From Ophiocordyceps camponoti-saundersi (nom. inval.) (lineage: Eukaryota; Ascomycota; Sordariomycetes; Hypocreales; Ophiocordycipitaceae), in the NCBI GenBank assembly GCA_003339415.1, contig PDHQ01000034.1, forward strand, positions 125,354 through 189,353: a stretch of 64,000 bases of DNA, in the 5' to 3' direction. The position numbers were made by a program, and so were the translations under genes. Positions 10,956 to 22,526 of this stretch are shown here, one piece after another. How positions within the stretch are numbered: the stretch's first letter is position 1; each line of letters starts with the position of its first letter. The notes under the pieces were generated by a model that saw only the letters and a list, made by a program, of their open reading frames with translations, ran no database searches and had not been told where the DNA came from.

Positions 10956-11527
10956 CAATTCCCTCCGTTTTAGGAGGGTAAGCATATTAATTAATGCAAT
11001 TTGCACGCCACCTCCTTATCTGACAATTTCTTACTACCTATGTACGGATATATACATATGTATATTCATACAGGTACGTCATGCCCCGGATCGAGTCGTG
11101 CATCAATCTGGTCTCAGTCAGTTGTTTAGTTTGATTCTGCGAGTTTCCTGTCATGGGTGAGGGAAAACAGTTGACGGGGATCAAGGACTTTTGCCATGGT
11201 TGACTCCAACAAGTCACATCAGCGATTGATAGTGAGGTGTCAGCCTACCAGGTATGGCTTGGCCATTATTCAAGGGCAGAAAATCACGTGACTACATCCC
11301 TTATCAAGGCTGCACCATGTGGCAGGGCGTAATCCGTACATACTAGCTCTGTGGCATTGTTCGGAAGAATCAGCGGGCCGTGGGGCTGAGTAATTTTTCC
11401 GCGCGCAAGCTTCTCTCGGCGCGCCGCTTGCCCCTTTGAAAGGGCGTCAAGCTGGCGGTCGACGACTCTGGCCTCGTCGTATCTCCCTTCTTGCCAGGCC
11501 TCGACAACTCATCCCACGCTCTTCGCC
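10956..11527. promoter_or_regulatory. RIP-block boundary and RER1 upstream region
   Basis: Normal base composition begins here. At 10961-10978 CCCTCC and GGAGGG form a short inverted repeat just inside the boundary. TACGGATA occurs at 10920-10927 and 11043-11050, next to a TATACATATGTATA stretch, and a CACGTG at 11285-11290. There is no coding region before the RER1 start. Confidence 0.5.
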
Positions 11528-12336
11528 ATGGACGCGCCCGAATCAGCAGAACAGACGCCTTTCGCGAGCGTCACCGCGCAGACGTCGAAGATTCAGAGGG
11601 TAAGGGGCCGCTCCTCCTTTCCCCGGGGGTTTCCCTTGGCGCGCACACGCTGACGATTGGGAGTAGCAATACCAAGCGCTCCTGGATCGGTCGACGCCCT
11701 TTGTGCTGTATCGATGGGTCGGCACAGGCGTGCTTTTGATGCTTTTCTTCCTGCGCATTCTCTTCGCGCAGGGCTGGTACATTGGTGCGTTTCGAGATTC
11801 TTCCAAACCCCCTTTCCCCGGCCTTGGGCACTGAACTGACGAGATGGCCGTGGCACAAAACGTAAAAAAGTCGCTTACGCCCTCGGAATCTATCTGCTGA
11901 ATCTCTTCCTCGCCTTTCTGCAGCCCAAGTTCGACCCTTCGAATGATGCGGTCGACAACGAGATGGAAGATGGATCGGTCGGCACGTTGCCCACCAAACA
12001 GGATGAGGAGTTCAAGCCCTTTATCCGACGTCTGCCCGAGTTTAAGTTCTGGTACTGGGCCACTCGAGCCGTCTTCATCTCCTTTACGTGCACGTTCTTC
12101 GAGATCTTCAACGTGCCGGTCTTTTGGCCCGTCCTCGTCATGTACTGGATCATCCTTTTCGTCCTGACAAGTAGGTTTTTTTCTTTTCTTTTCATTTCGC
12201 TCCCCCCGTCGAATGGAAGAGTCAGTCGCTGATTTGGAGGACGTGAGCAGTGCGCAAGCAGATCCAGCACATGGTCAAGTACCGCTATGTCCCGTTTTCT
12301 ATCGGCAAGAAGAACTACAACAAGAACAGCCCTTGA
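11528..12336 (+). CDS. RER1, Golgi receptor retrieving ER membrane proteins
   Basis: Four exons, 11528-11599, 11667-11784, 11871-12170 and 12251-12336, give 191 residues, the normal family length. Rer1 is a four-span protein of the early Golgi that binds transmembrane segments of escaped ER proteins (such as Sec12) and loads them into COPI vesicles. The sequence shows family blocks in order: [17 protein letters not shown], then [20 protein letters not shown], then [17 protein letters not shown], and a basic tail [14 protein letters not shown]. All introns are GT-AG and 67-86 nt. The ATG was chosen because exon 1 then opens directly into the conserved block in frame. It is the first gene after the RIP block and appears intact. 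Confidence 0.93.
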
Positions 12337-13260
12337 AGGCTTTGGCCGAGTCGGTGATCTATAGAGACATGATGATTATGGTGTTAAAGATTTGGCTGGT
12401 GATGGAATAACGTTGCCGCGCCTGGAAAAGGAAGAGCCCTCCTAATGATTGCATTCCCCTTTTTCTTCTTCTATATCTGTAACTGTATTTCTTTTGACGG
12501 GACGGAGCAGCGGGTGAATGAGCAAGACATGCCGAGGTGGTGTTGCATTTCTTTTCTTGTAGACTTGTTTATTACTTACGTGTAGTAAGGGGGAGACGAG
12601 GTGAAGTATGCATGACAGTTTCAGAAGGCATTTTAATACATACATACACGTCTATACACAGTTATTGAAGGATAAGTACACACACACATGCATACATGTT
12701 TGCTTACTGGCTTGCTACGTCCGTACTCTGGGCCAGAATCGATCTGAGTGAGGCGGTCGAAGGGGATGGACCGGGGCCGAACTCCACCGGGCCGGGCCGC
12801 ACAACCTTGTCTTTGCGCAACTCGAGCTTCCATTATCCGTATAAAGTGTATGTATAGTTTATGTATCCGTATGTATGTATGCATTCACATTTATGCAGAG
12901 CAAGTGTTTTGACATAGAACCGAGGGAAAGCCAATATCAGGCATTGATAGTGATGACGATGATGACGATGATGATTAACAAATAAGCCTTCCTACCTCGG
13001 TAGGTAGGTAGATAACATGTAGAAACTCCCAAGATGACGCATCCCCCCCCCCCCCCTCTCTCTCTTTAACCCCAATCATCCGCAAAGCTCAGCCGACTCG
13101 AGTCAGCTCAGCTATCGCCCGAGCTGCTAGGGTTGTGCCACTGCTTGCAACGAATCGACAAGATGCCTCTATGCGCCTTGACGTTACCCTTGTTCTTGCC
13201 GTACGTACGTTCCGATCCCTTGCAATTGACGTGTCTATTTTGTTTTCCATGCGAAATTCG
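12337..13260. other. Intergenic region with TATCCGTA motifs and simple repeats
   Basis: No gene seen. Holds CATA/GTAT repeats, two TATCCGTA motifs (12834-12841, 12864-12871), a GATGAC repeat near 12952-12976, a TAGG repeat near 13000 and a poly-C run at about 13047-13056. It lies between the convergent ends of RER1 and the small secreted protein gene. Confidence 0.6.
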
Positions 13261-13812
13261 TCAGCCATGACAGACAAACCTCGTCGAGTGATGATGATGG
13301 TAAGGGGAGGGGGAGGGGGAGGGAAGACGCAACTGGTACATTGTGCAATGGTCTTTGGTAGCGCATCCGATTCGAATCGACCGAGATGGTTTATTGTTAT
13401 AACCCTCGTCGCTAGAGAGAGATCATCAGTCCCAGATGTCGTTCTGTCAAGGTTTGAAGAGGGTGGAAAAACGTACAAGGGATCGTCAAGGTTGATGCAG
13501 CGATTCTTATCGTCGAAGCCAAACGTGATGTTCTCACCCCGATATTCCGTCTCGCTATAAAAGATGCCCTGTATTTTCCAAAAAAGGAGCATGTATCAGA
13601 ATAAGAAGAAACCGACTGAATCGGAATTATATAAAAAAAAATAAGGCGAAGAAACATACCAGCCATTGCGGTCGCTGATCATTCGGATGATTCGGACTGT
13701 CGCACGCAATGTCAATCTCCTCCTGACTCGGAATCTGCATCGTGCTCCCCGTCGTGGCGGCGGTGGAAAGGACTGCCAAGCCGGCAGCGGACAAGACCAG
13801 CTTGAGCAACAT
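13261..13812 (-). CDS. Small secreted cysteine-containing protein (function unknown)
   Basis: Proposed exons on the - strand: 13812-13660, 13568-13477 and 13411-13261, for 131 residues. The N-terminus (MLLKLVLSAAGLAVLSTAA) is a clear signal peptide. Cysteines fall at residues 37, 75, 98, 104 and 129. The spacing W-GIFYSETEYRGENITF...C.NLDDP...SIRIGC resembles small fungal secreted proteins with a beta/gamma-crystallin-like fold; that is inference from pattern only. Intron 2 (65 nt, GTACGT to a CTGAT branch site and CTCTCTCTAG) is chosen because it restores IGCATKDHC in frame. The last 20 residues are low-complexity with a His run, so the 3' end may be wrong. Such proteins can act at the cell surface or as effectors, but nothing here shows that. 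Confidence 0.5.
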
Positions 13813-13956
13813 GATCTTTTTTGAGGGGGGAGAGGAAGGAGAATAGGTGGGAATGAGTGAGAAAGAAGCTGTTCTTCCAGAGGAGAAGGGAAGAGAAGGA
13901 AGAAAAAAAAACCTCTCCCTCTGTCTTTGTCTGTGTCTTGCTGACTCTGAATCTGA

Positions 13957-14002
<46 letters not shown>

Positions 14003-15113
14003 TCAGGTCTCGTCTTCACTGCAGCTTTCAAATCGTCCCACAGTTGCTGTTTTCCTCTTGTCAAGTTGTTTGAAGAGATAGAGAGGGAGTGAGGGAGGGA
14101 GGAAGAGAAAATAACATACAATGATACAACATGCAAGAAAGAGAACGAACAAAGAGGCCCATGATGTTATTATATATCCGTATACACCTACATTATACAT
14201 ACATACATAGTATTATACTTACCTAGGTAGAATTATACACCTTCTCACCCATAAACGATCGAACAATGACGACGCCCAGTTCGAAGCTTCTTTTTTTTTT
14301 CTTCCCCATCACACCCGAGAACGGCGAAAAGAGGGTTAAGCTTCTCGCTTCGGGCCGGAATGAAGCTAAGCATGTAACCCGTAAGGCGTGTGAATCTATT
14401 CTATCCGTATAATGTGTAGTAAGTGCCTAGGAGGAGAGTAAGCCGGGTTGAGGCTAGTTTCTGAGGCAAGTACCTAGTTGCTCTCTTTCCAACGTCCCAC
14501 GCGTCTCTTTCAATCATCATCATTCGCTCTCTCTCTCTCATGAATCATGGGAGAAAGCATGCATACATACATACCTAACTATCTCTCTGTGGTTAATACG
14601 ACACACACAGGCAAACTGTATATATGTATATACCTGATCACATATGTATGTCAGAATGAGTGAAACCACCCAAGCCAAGATCCAATCTCACTCTCCAAAA
14701 AACTCTTCTCCTTCTTTCTCCTCCTCCTCCTCCACCACCTCCATAATACCAAGCCAATCTCGAGATAGCTTCCCAATCTCCCCAACCCCATCTGCTTTTT
14801 TACCCGTCTTTTCCGCTGCCTCCCCCCCCCTCCTCTCTTCCCCACCCCGCCCCCGGCTCACCCGGCCAAGGATACATAGGCTTCAGCCTAAACGCCAAAA
14901 ACGGCCCGGCTTGGTTCGGCATGTGGAACATGACGCTGATTCCCACATGCCCTCTCTCCATCTTTAACCGTTCAACACCAACGGCGACCTGCATTCGTGA
15001 AAAGAATTAATTTACTTGAGTTGAAGAGAAAGAAAATAAACAAGCCTCTCGTAAACGGCTCCTCCTCCTCCTCCTCCTCCTCTCCCCTCTTCTCCTCTAC
15101 AACAAATTCGTCA
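13813..15113. other. Intergenic region, CT and CATA repeats
   Basis: A leader rich in CT (long CT run at 13956-13999) precedes the small secreted protein. TATCCGTA occurs at 14175-14182 and 14402-14409, and TATATGTATATAC near 14622-14633. The 14690-15110 stretch is pyrimidine-rich low-complexity DNA beyond the catalase stop codon. No gene is supported. Confidence 0.6.
13956..13999. repeat. CT dinucleotide microsatellite
   Basis: Run of CT with two interruptions, upstream of the small secreted protein gene on its non-coding side. Confidence 0.9.
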
Positions 15114-17435
15114 TCAATGGCCTCCCCTCACATGCTTCAGCTTCATCGTCTGGTTCTTCGCGCCCCCATCCATAGGGAAGCGGTCCGTGAACTTGAAAGT
15201 CGCCAGGCCATCGGCGAGGTCCTTGGCCAGCTCCGCCACCTCCCCGGTCTGGTAGACGCCCGCGCCGCCCTTGACCCCCGCCGCCTTGGCAGCCTCCTGC
15301 GCCCCGCCGATGAAGCCCATCGGTTTGCCCCAGCGGTAACCGTCCGAGACGATCGACATGGGTCGCCCCGACGGAAACAGCGTCGACTGCATGTCCTCGC
15401 TGAAGAGGCTCTCGGCCCCGTCCGCCACCACAATGGCGTCAAAGGCCGTTGCCGCCGCCGTCGAGTACGTCATGTTCACGCCGTCGGCGAGCCTCTCGCC
15501 CACCGTCACCACCTCTACCTTGTCCGACTTCATCGCCTCCTGGAGCGCCTTGGCCTGCGACAGCGAGCTAGGCGCGTCCAGCGAGGCGAGCACGCCCACT
15601 TTGAACGCTGCGATCGTCGGCAGCTTCACACCAAAAATGCTGAGGCCCTGCGTGCGGTTATTGTGGTAGAACTTGGGGTCCGGCGCCGGCGCGTCCATGC
15701 CCAGGGCCGCCCCGACCCGAGTAGCCAGGTCGTTGCTAATGCGGTTGAGTTGCGTCAACACTTGCTTTTGTACCGACGGCTGAATCTGGCTCGTCTCAAA
15801 CCGGATGGCGTTGACCACCATCTGCATCTCTTCGGGGCTGATGGAGTTGAGGAAGAGTCGAGGCTGGGTCCAGTGGTCTGCAAACGTAGGGCTCAGCTCC
15901 CGCGTGAGAGGGCCCCTGACCTCGCGGCCGGGCGCCGTGAAGAAGCCGTTGCCGACTGTCTGGTTGGCCTGCGCCGGGAAGCCGTTGTTCAGCGTATTGG
16001 GCGAGTAGGCCGCCGTGTTCGTGTGAATCAGCATTTGACCGGCACCATCTCGGTTGTTGTTGATGACGGGTACGGCAGGCCGATTGATGGGAATCTGCTC
16101 AAAGTTGGGGCTGCCCATGGCTCTGTTCAGCTGCGTATCGAGATAGGAGAAGATGCGCCCCTGAAGGAGAGGGTCTTCGGAAAAGTCGATGCCCCTGACG
16201 ACGTTGCCAACCTGGTACATGATCTGCTCCGTTTCGCTAAAGTAGTTGACGGGATTGGCGTTGAGCTGCATTTTACCGAGCTTCTGGAGCGGAGCCAACT
16301 CTTCGGGGATGATTTTGGTCGGGTCCAAGACGTCAAAGCCAAAGGCGAGGGCCTTGTCTTCGTCAATGACCTGCACGTTGAGCTCCCACTCGGGAAAGTT
16401 GCCAGCATCGATGGCGTCGGAGAGGTCCCTCCGGTGGTAGTCGGCATCGTTGCCCGAGATGTGCTGCGCCTCTTCCCAGACCAGACTGGCTTTGCCTTGC
16501 ATCGACTTCCAAACCCACTTGACCAGTTTCGAATCACCCTTATCGGTCACGAGACGAAAGGTGTGGACGCCGAAACCATCCTACATAGACATGTTAGTGT
16601 TGGTCCCTTACTGGCTTCATGGTGGAGAAAACAATACCATGTGGCGATAACTACGTGGGATGCCGTAGCCTGCCATGGCCCACATCAGGGTATGAAGGGT
16701 GCTAGGCTGCTGACTGAAGTAATCCCACGCCTCATCATGGGCCGTGGCGGCAGTCGGGATCTCGACCTTCATGTTGGGCTTGACAGCATGGATGAGATCC
16801 GGAAACTGGATGGCATCCTGGATGAAGAAGACGGGAATATTGTTTCCCACCAAGTCAAAGTTGCCCTCGTCGGTGTAGAAACGCGTGGCAAAGCCATGGA
16901 CGTCTCTGACGGTGTCGGCAGAGCCACGGGAGCCAGCGACGGTTGAGAAGCGGACGAAAACATTCGTCTTCTTGCCCTCGGCGCCCAAAAAGCTGGCGGC
17001 GGTGATGTTACTGTAGGAGCCGTAGCTGGTGAAAGTGCCATAGGCGCCAGCACCACGAGCGTGAACGGCTCGCTCCGGGACCTTGCAAGGGGTCAGCCAT
17101 CATGGATGGGGATACAAAGACAAGAGACGGATGTCACTCACCCGCTCATGGTCAAAGTGGGTTATCTTGCGACGGAAGATAAAGTCCTCAAGCAAGGTAG
17201 GGCCCCGAGGACCAGCCTTGAGACTGTGCTGATCAGGTACAGGACCTCCGCCGTCGGTGTTCATGAACCCTTTGCCATCAACATCGGACTGGGCGATCTG
17301 AGAACGAGAGCCAGAGTCTGAGCCCGCCTCGGCCCTGGCAACGAGATGAGAGGAACCGGCCAGCGGGCACTCAGACTGGACGAGGCCAGCCCAGGCCAGG
17401 GCGATAGCAACAACAGTAAGTCCGTGGCGAAGCAT
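15114..17435 (-). CDS. Secreted large-subunit catalase
   Basis: Exons 17435-17142, 17081-16638 and 16580-15114 give 734 residues, the size of large-subunit (clade II) catalases such as Neurospora CAT-3 and Aspergillus CatB. It breaks down hydrogen peroxide, probably outside the cell or in the wall: residues 1-21 ([21 protein letters not shown]) form a signal peptide. Catalytic His105 is in RAVHARG, Asn178 is in [10 protein letters not shown], and the haem-ligand Tyr392 is in RIFSYLDTQ, with Arg388 in the usual place. The last 150 or so residues form the flavodoxin/amidotransferase-like domain typical of this clade. An in-frame upstream start at 17516 is not an ATG, and residue 1 as chosen begins the signal peptide. 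No damage seen. Confidence 0.95.
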
Positions 17436-18564
17436 GGCGGCGACGATATTTTGCTCTCGAGAGCTTCTCTCCTTATCGAAAGGAAAAAGGAGAAAAGAGA
17501 ATCCTCGTATCGACAAAAGGTCAAGCGGCCATTGGAGCAGCTTTATAATGGTGGCATGGTAGCAGGGGCCTCATGTCACGACCACGTCATGGCTCCAAGA
17601 GAGACGGCAACGGCTAAGCGGCGACGGAGAGGAGAGAGAAAGCGAGAGGCATCTCCAGGTAGCGCGGGTGTAGCGCCGAGGTAACGGATCTCATGGAAGA
17701 CGACAGACAGGTTCGAGCTAGAGTATGCTGTCGGTACGTTTCCGTCCCGGGCCAAGAGAGTAGAGCAAGACTTTTGTGCTACACGGCATCTCGTGGGTCG
17801 GGATCAGGAGCGGGGGGGGGGGGGGTAACAAGGCTACGACACACTGCCAAGGTAGTACCGGCTATAGCATTGAATGCTATAGGGATGCTATAGGGATAGG
17901 GGGGGCTGATAGGCTAGAATAGGCTATGGCTTGGCAAAGCTTGCTGCCCATTATGTAAGGCAATTAAGCTCTGTTTGTGCACATGGTTCGGTAACGGGCC
18001 TCAACGGGCCCTGGCTAGCGGTAATCCGGCGTCGCTGATTGGCCCGTCGCTCTCTACTGGCATCTGCCAGGGCCAAAAACCCGATGATGCATCGTCATAT
18101 TAACCGTTATGAGACCTCGTGTTCATGAGCCGGAGACCTACAGACATATGTACATGACCTACATAATTATCGCCCGCGTCGCAAAATAGGTACGACTGTC
18201 TTGGACGGGGGAAGGGGGCTAAAATACATACCGACGTGCCACACAGCTCAGCTCACCTCATCTCTGGTACCTGCTCCGCGAAACACGGTTCACGGTCCGG
18301 TGCCTTTAAGCCGCGTCCGGCTGGTATAGAACTGCCCGTACCTAGCGGCCGTAAACTACGGCTCATCAAGCGTCGACTAGGTAGGTAGGCCGGTATTAAG
18401 CCAACGACGCTGCCGAGAAATGAATGGGTCTCGAACTATCGAAACCCGGTGGCAAACTTCGCGTCCGTCGCAGAAGAGCAATCGACGGATGGCGTGTGGT
18501 CCAAACCTTTGCCTCGCCGCGCAAACCATATCTACCTGCCTTCATGCTACCTACACCTGTGAAC
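17436..18564. promoter_or_regulatory. Catalase upstream region
   Basis: About 1.1 kb between the catalase start and the 3' end of the HET gene. It holds a poly-G run at 17813-17825 and a cluster of GCTATAG words around 17860-17895, including a short inverted repeat TAGCATTGAATGCTA. No coding region is supported. Confidence 0.5.
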
Positions 18565-20466
18565 CTACCCGAGAAGAACATCTACCGGTACAGCCTCAGC
18601 CTCCCAGGCATGTTGCAAAATGTGACCGAGGCCTCTTCGATACGCCACATCGGCGATCCTCTCGATCCAGAGCACGTTGACAATGTCGACGGCCTCATCC
18701 GCGTCCATATTCTCGTCGAACCTGTCGGCATTAAAGACGTAGGAACCCCTTCGCTCCGTCGCCGAAGAGACGGCGATGAACTCAAGCCTCTCCGCCCCGT
18801 CGTAGTTCGACGTCTGTACCCCGAGCCAGCCGTCATGCGAGCGTAGCTCCCCGATCCACCGGTTCGACTTGCTCCAAATGTTACCCACCGCCATCGGAGG
18901 GTTGGCCTTGTCACGTAGAACCATGGATATTGCGTAATCGACCTCGAACATGGCCGACGTCGTCCGAAAGGACAGCAAAGGCCCGGGGAGAGGCAGACCG
19001 CCGTTGTCATCGCCATCGGCCTCTTCCCGCGGGGCGTCCTCCACCGGGACCGGATATCGGAAGACGGTGTGCGAGTCGCTCTCGTGCCGGAAATGTGAGC
19101 CCGTGCGCGACCATCCGGACGGCAGCGGCGCGCCGGAGCCCTTGCGCGACCGCAGCTCCCGGTACCGCAGTCCGGTGCTCGCTACGGGTACGGTCCGCAT
19201 CCCGTCGGTGAGATTCCACGTCACCGTGGACTTGAGGCGGAACGAATGCGTGGCGCGAAACCGCTCCGGTCCCCGACCTCGCTTCACAGTCCTCGCCTCC
19301 TCGACGTAGTCGGCCGAGGCCCGCCACAGGGTCAGGTCGACTGGGATGCCGTCGAACCACCAGCCCATCCAGGCCCAGCTCGGAACATAGGGTGGCCGCG
19401 ACATGGCCCTCCGCCGGATCATGGCCTGGGGACGCCAGAGAAGGGCAGCATCCATGAACATGAGGGGCATTCCGTAGACGAAGCCGCCGGAGAAGGCGCG
19501 GGACAGGACCTGAGTAATACCCGACAAGGCACGGATGGTGTCATCGACGAGCGTCAGGCTGCGAGCGCTGTAGTCGGCGGCGATGCGCGCGAACTCATCC
19601 ATATCCGGCCAGGGCGCGTGAGCCCAGCAAAGGGAGGCGGCGTGGACACCATCGACACACGCAGGCCTCTTTCCGCGCGGCGCCTGGCTGCCCTGCCAAA
19701 CTTCGCAGTGGCACTCCCACGATATGGTGTCCTCGAAGAGATAGACGGCGCGTCGCGCGTAGATGCGCTCCTGAAGAGTCCAGCAGCGTGTATTCCAGCG
19801 CGAGGCCCGGACGAGCTCGTCGTGATCCCTATCAGCCGGCTTGGCGCGGCGCGGATCGAGCGCCAACAAGCCCGTGTCAGCGTCTCCGTGGGCGGCGACG
19901 ATGACGACATGAGCGCTGGCGAAGACGGAAGCCATGTGCAGAGCATGGTCAGCGACATCATCCGCATCGTCATCGGCGATACACAGCCGGTCAATCCAGA
20001 GATAGCGCAGGCCAAGCTTGCGAGTAAGCCAGATAGCATCACCAAACGTGGCCGGCAAGGCGGTATCAGGAAGCGCAAGCTGAAAAGTCTCAACAGTCGA
20101 AGTCAACAGTCGGGGCGCCCTCAAGCTCCGGACGCCGGCGACGTAGCTCAACGCCGCGTACTCCCATCGCTCGCCGGGCGTCGGACTCGTTAGACGACGC
20201 TCGACGACGTCAATGAGCCGTCTCGGACGCCACGCAGTAGCGGCATCGGCATCGGCAGCGGCAACAGACTGGCAATGGCTACCGTGATCGGCGTTGCAAG
20301 CCTCCAGCCACTGTCGTATGTGAAGCAGTGGGCTCTGACCTGCCCCGGTCGACGAATCGCGGCGCTGGGGCGACTCGGCCGCGACGTCCCGGCGAGCCTG
20401 TCGGAAGGACCCGAGGAGGCGGCCGGCGAAGCTCCGGCGCTTGGGCTGCGGCGGCGACTCGGGCAT
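18565..20466 (-). CDS. HET-domain (heterokaryon incompatibility-like) protein
   Basis: Single exon of 633 residues from the ATG at 20466 (the codon before it in frame is TTG). HET domains are TIR-like modules in fungal proteins that trigger cell death or recognise non-self. The three conserved blocks are present: YAALSYVAG at about 103-111, LRYLWIDRLCI at about 153-163 and RCWTLQER at about 227-234, followed by a variable C-terminal half. The first block is usually ALSYVWG; here Trp is replaced by Ala. The protein has many Ala, Arg and Asp residues. It is divergent from the ENT transporter gene, with a 458-bp gap. Ligand and partner are unknown. Confidence 0.85.
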   Translation of the reverse strand: MPESPPQPKRRSFAGRLLGSFRQARRDVAAESPQRRDSSTGAGQSPLLHIRQWLEACNADHGSHCQSVAAADADAATAWRPRRLIDVVERRLTSPTPGERWEYAALSYVAGVRSLRAPRLLTSTVETFQLALPDTALPATFGDAIWLTRKLGLRYLWIDRLCIADDDADDVADHALHMASVFASAHVVIVAAHGDADTGLLALDPRRAKPADRDHDELVRASRWNTRCWTLQERIYARRAVYLFEDTISWECHCEVWQGSQAPRGKRPACVDGVHAASLCWAHAPWPDMDEFARIAADYSARSLTLVDDTIRALSGITQVLSRAFSGGFVYGMPLMFMDAALLWRPQAMIRRRAMSRPPYVPSWAWMGWWFDGIPVDLTLWRASADYVEEARTVKRGRGPERFRATHSFRLKSTVTWNLTDGMRTVPVASTGLRYRELRSRKGSGAPLPSGWSRTGSHFRHESDSHTVFRYPVPVEDAPREEADGDDNGGLPLPGPLLSFRTTSAMFEVDYAISMVLRDKANPPMAVGNIWSKSNRWIGELRSHDGWLGVQTSNYDGAERLEFIAVSSATERRGSYVFNADRFDENMDADEAVDIVNVLWIERIADVAYRRGLGHILQHAWEAEAVPVDVLLG

Positions 20467-20924
20467 CAAGGCGGCGGAGCAGTGGCGGCGGCGGCCACGG
20501 CCATGTTTGATGCCTCTTTTTTCTTGGTATCAGCGAAACGGTGATGCTTGATGTGTATTTTCTTTTCTTCTACTTTCTTTTTCCTTCTTTTCCCCCTTCT
20601 GAAGATGTAACGCTCTTCTTTCTTCAGCCGCACGGCTTGGAGGCCGCTGACGGATGACTCGAGAAACGCCCGGTCACGCGGATTGCCGTATGTAAGCACG
20701 TGCTAGGTAGCCTGTGACTACACCTATCTCGAACCTTGAACCAAAGGGCGAAAATAGGTGCCATCTTTCATTCCTCTCTCCTCTCTCCCAAAGCTGAGGA
20801 GCCTTACTTGGCCCCAATGGCTTAAAGACTCATCCCCTTCGCCGCTTCCAGTACTGTTTGTCTGGTTCATTCTCGTCTTCTCTCACCCCCTTTTCTTCTT
20901 GTCCCTCATCAAACTACAACTACT
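20467..20924. promoter_or_regulatory. Bidirectional promoter, HET gene / ENT transporter
   Basis: 458 bp between divergent starts. Carries AGCACGTGCT at 20695-20704 (palindromic, with CACGTG core) and a pyrimidine-rich leader before the transporter ATG. Confidence 0.5.
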
Positions 20925-22319
20925 ATGGACCGTTCGAGGGCCGCCTACGAGCGTCTGGGTGAAGACGATGACGTCGACGACGATGGCGTCCTGGGAAGAT
21001 CTGCTCTCGTCGACGGACCGCCTTTCTCCTGGCTCGAGTACATCATCTTTGGATTCCTCGGCGTCGCCATGCTCTGGGCTTGGTAAAGGCATCCTGGAAG
21101 ACAAGACCTACCATGTTCCCGACTGACGCTCATGCTATCTAGGAACATGTTTCTAGCCGCGGCTCCTTACTTCTCTTCTCGGTTCGCGGCCGACCCCTGG
21201 ATCGAGGCAAACTTCCAATCCGCTATCCTGGCCTCCTCGACGCTGGTCAATCTCGGCACCCTCATCGTCTTGACCAACTTACAACGCGAAGCCTCGTACA
21301 CGTTCCGCATCAACCTCGCCCTCGTCATCAACACCGTCGTCTTCGTTCTGCTCACTTGCTCCACCGCCGTCGCTCTAGACGCCTCACCTACCGCCTACCT
21401 CGTCTTTCTGCTCATTGTAGTAGCCGCTGCCTCGTGGGCCACCGGCCTTAGCCAGAATGGCTGCTTCGCCTTCGCCGCCAGCTTTGGTCGCCCCGAGTAT
21501 ACGCAGGCTCTCATGGCGGGTCAGAGCATCGCCGGGGTGCTTCCCGCCGTCGCCCAGGTCGCCACCGTTCTCCTCTTCCCGCCCAAGCACCATGCCGATA
21601 GCGCCGATTCCGGCCCCAGCAAGGCCCAGACTTCGGCCTTTGTTTACTTTCTTACCGCCGTCGCCCTCTCCGTCTCTGCCCTCGTCGCCCTCGCCGCCCT
21701 CGTTCGGAGGCACCGCGGCGGAATCGTCATCGGCAGCAGCTTGGCTGCCTCCGTCGCCAGCATCCAGGACGCAGAGCGGTCCGCCCGCAAGGTCGCCTCG
21801 CTGTGGCACCTCTTTACCAAGCTGCGCTGGCTAGCCGTCGGCGTCGCCCTCACATTTGCCGCCACCATGTTCTTCCCCGTCTTCACGACAAAGACGCTCT
21901 CCGTCCACCCGGATGCCGCTCCGATCTTCCGTCCGGCCGCCTTCATCCCCCTCGCCTTTGTCTGCTGGAATCTTGGGGACCTCGGCGGCAGAGTCCTCGC
22001 CGTCCTTCCCTTTTCCCTCAAGCACCGGCCCTTTTTGCTTTTCCTTCTTGCAGTGGTGCGCCTCGCCCAGCTGCCACTTTACCTTCTCTGCAACATTGGC
22101 GGCCGGGGTGCCGTCATCGCCAGCGATTTCTTCTACCTTGTGATTGTTCAGCTTTTCTTTGGTCTGTCCAACGGTTGGTTGGGCTCGAGCTTCATGATGG
22201 CTGCCGGCGAATGGGTCGAGCCCGGCGAGCGCGAGGCGGCCGGCGGCTTCATGGGTCTATGCCTCGTCGTCGGCTTGACCTTGGGCAGCCTATTGAGTTT
22301 TACCATTTCCGACATATAG
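20925..22319 (+). CDS. Equilibrative nucleoside transporter (SLC29/FUN26 family)
   Basis: Exons 20925-21082 and 21143-22319 give 444 residues. ENT proteins move nucleosides down their gradient across membranes; the yeast member Fun26 works in the vacuolar membrane. The sequence shows an acidic N-terminal tail, then FSWLEYIIFGFLGVAMLWAWNMFLAAAPYF, matching the ENT first span (...LGWNMFLTA.PYF), about ten further hydrophobic spans, and a C-terminal GLSNGWLGSSFMMA...EREAAGGFMG block matching the family's (S)NGYL...P......E....AG. The central loop before span 7 is hydrophilic, as usual. The single 60-nt intron splits the Trp codon of the WNMF motif. Substrate range cannot be read from sequence. 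Confidence 0.9.
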
Positions 22320-22526
22320 CATATGCAATCACTGCCTATCAGATCTACATGGGGGAGCGCGCACACACATATATTTATGCATGTACATACGCATGAGGTA
22401 AACACGACATAGAGGCATTAGGGCGTTCAGGGGAATCGATTGTCATTCTCTTTCTTGATGCGGCTGGTGCGCCCCGTCTTGTCAAGTTGACACGTAGCCT
22501 CAGGCTAAGTAGGTCGGTAGGTAGTT

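Noticed and set aside
13477..13500. 33-nt intron in the small secreted protein (GTACGT to GACAG)
   Set aside because: Too short for a fungal intron; the 65-nt choice has a CTGAT branch site and better frame content.
14997..16946. 649-codon open frame on the + strand
   Set aside because: It is antisense to the catalase exons, has no recognisable domain, begins in low-complexity DNA and runs across a catalase intron. High GC at third positions creates such shadows.
19246..20193. 315-codon open frame on the + strand
   Set aside because: Antisense to the HET-domain gene, whose conserved blocks settle the strand.
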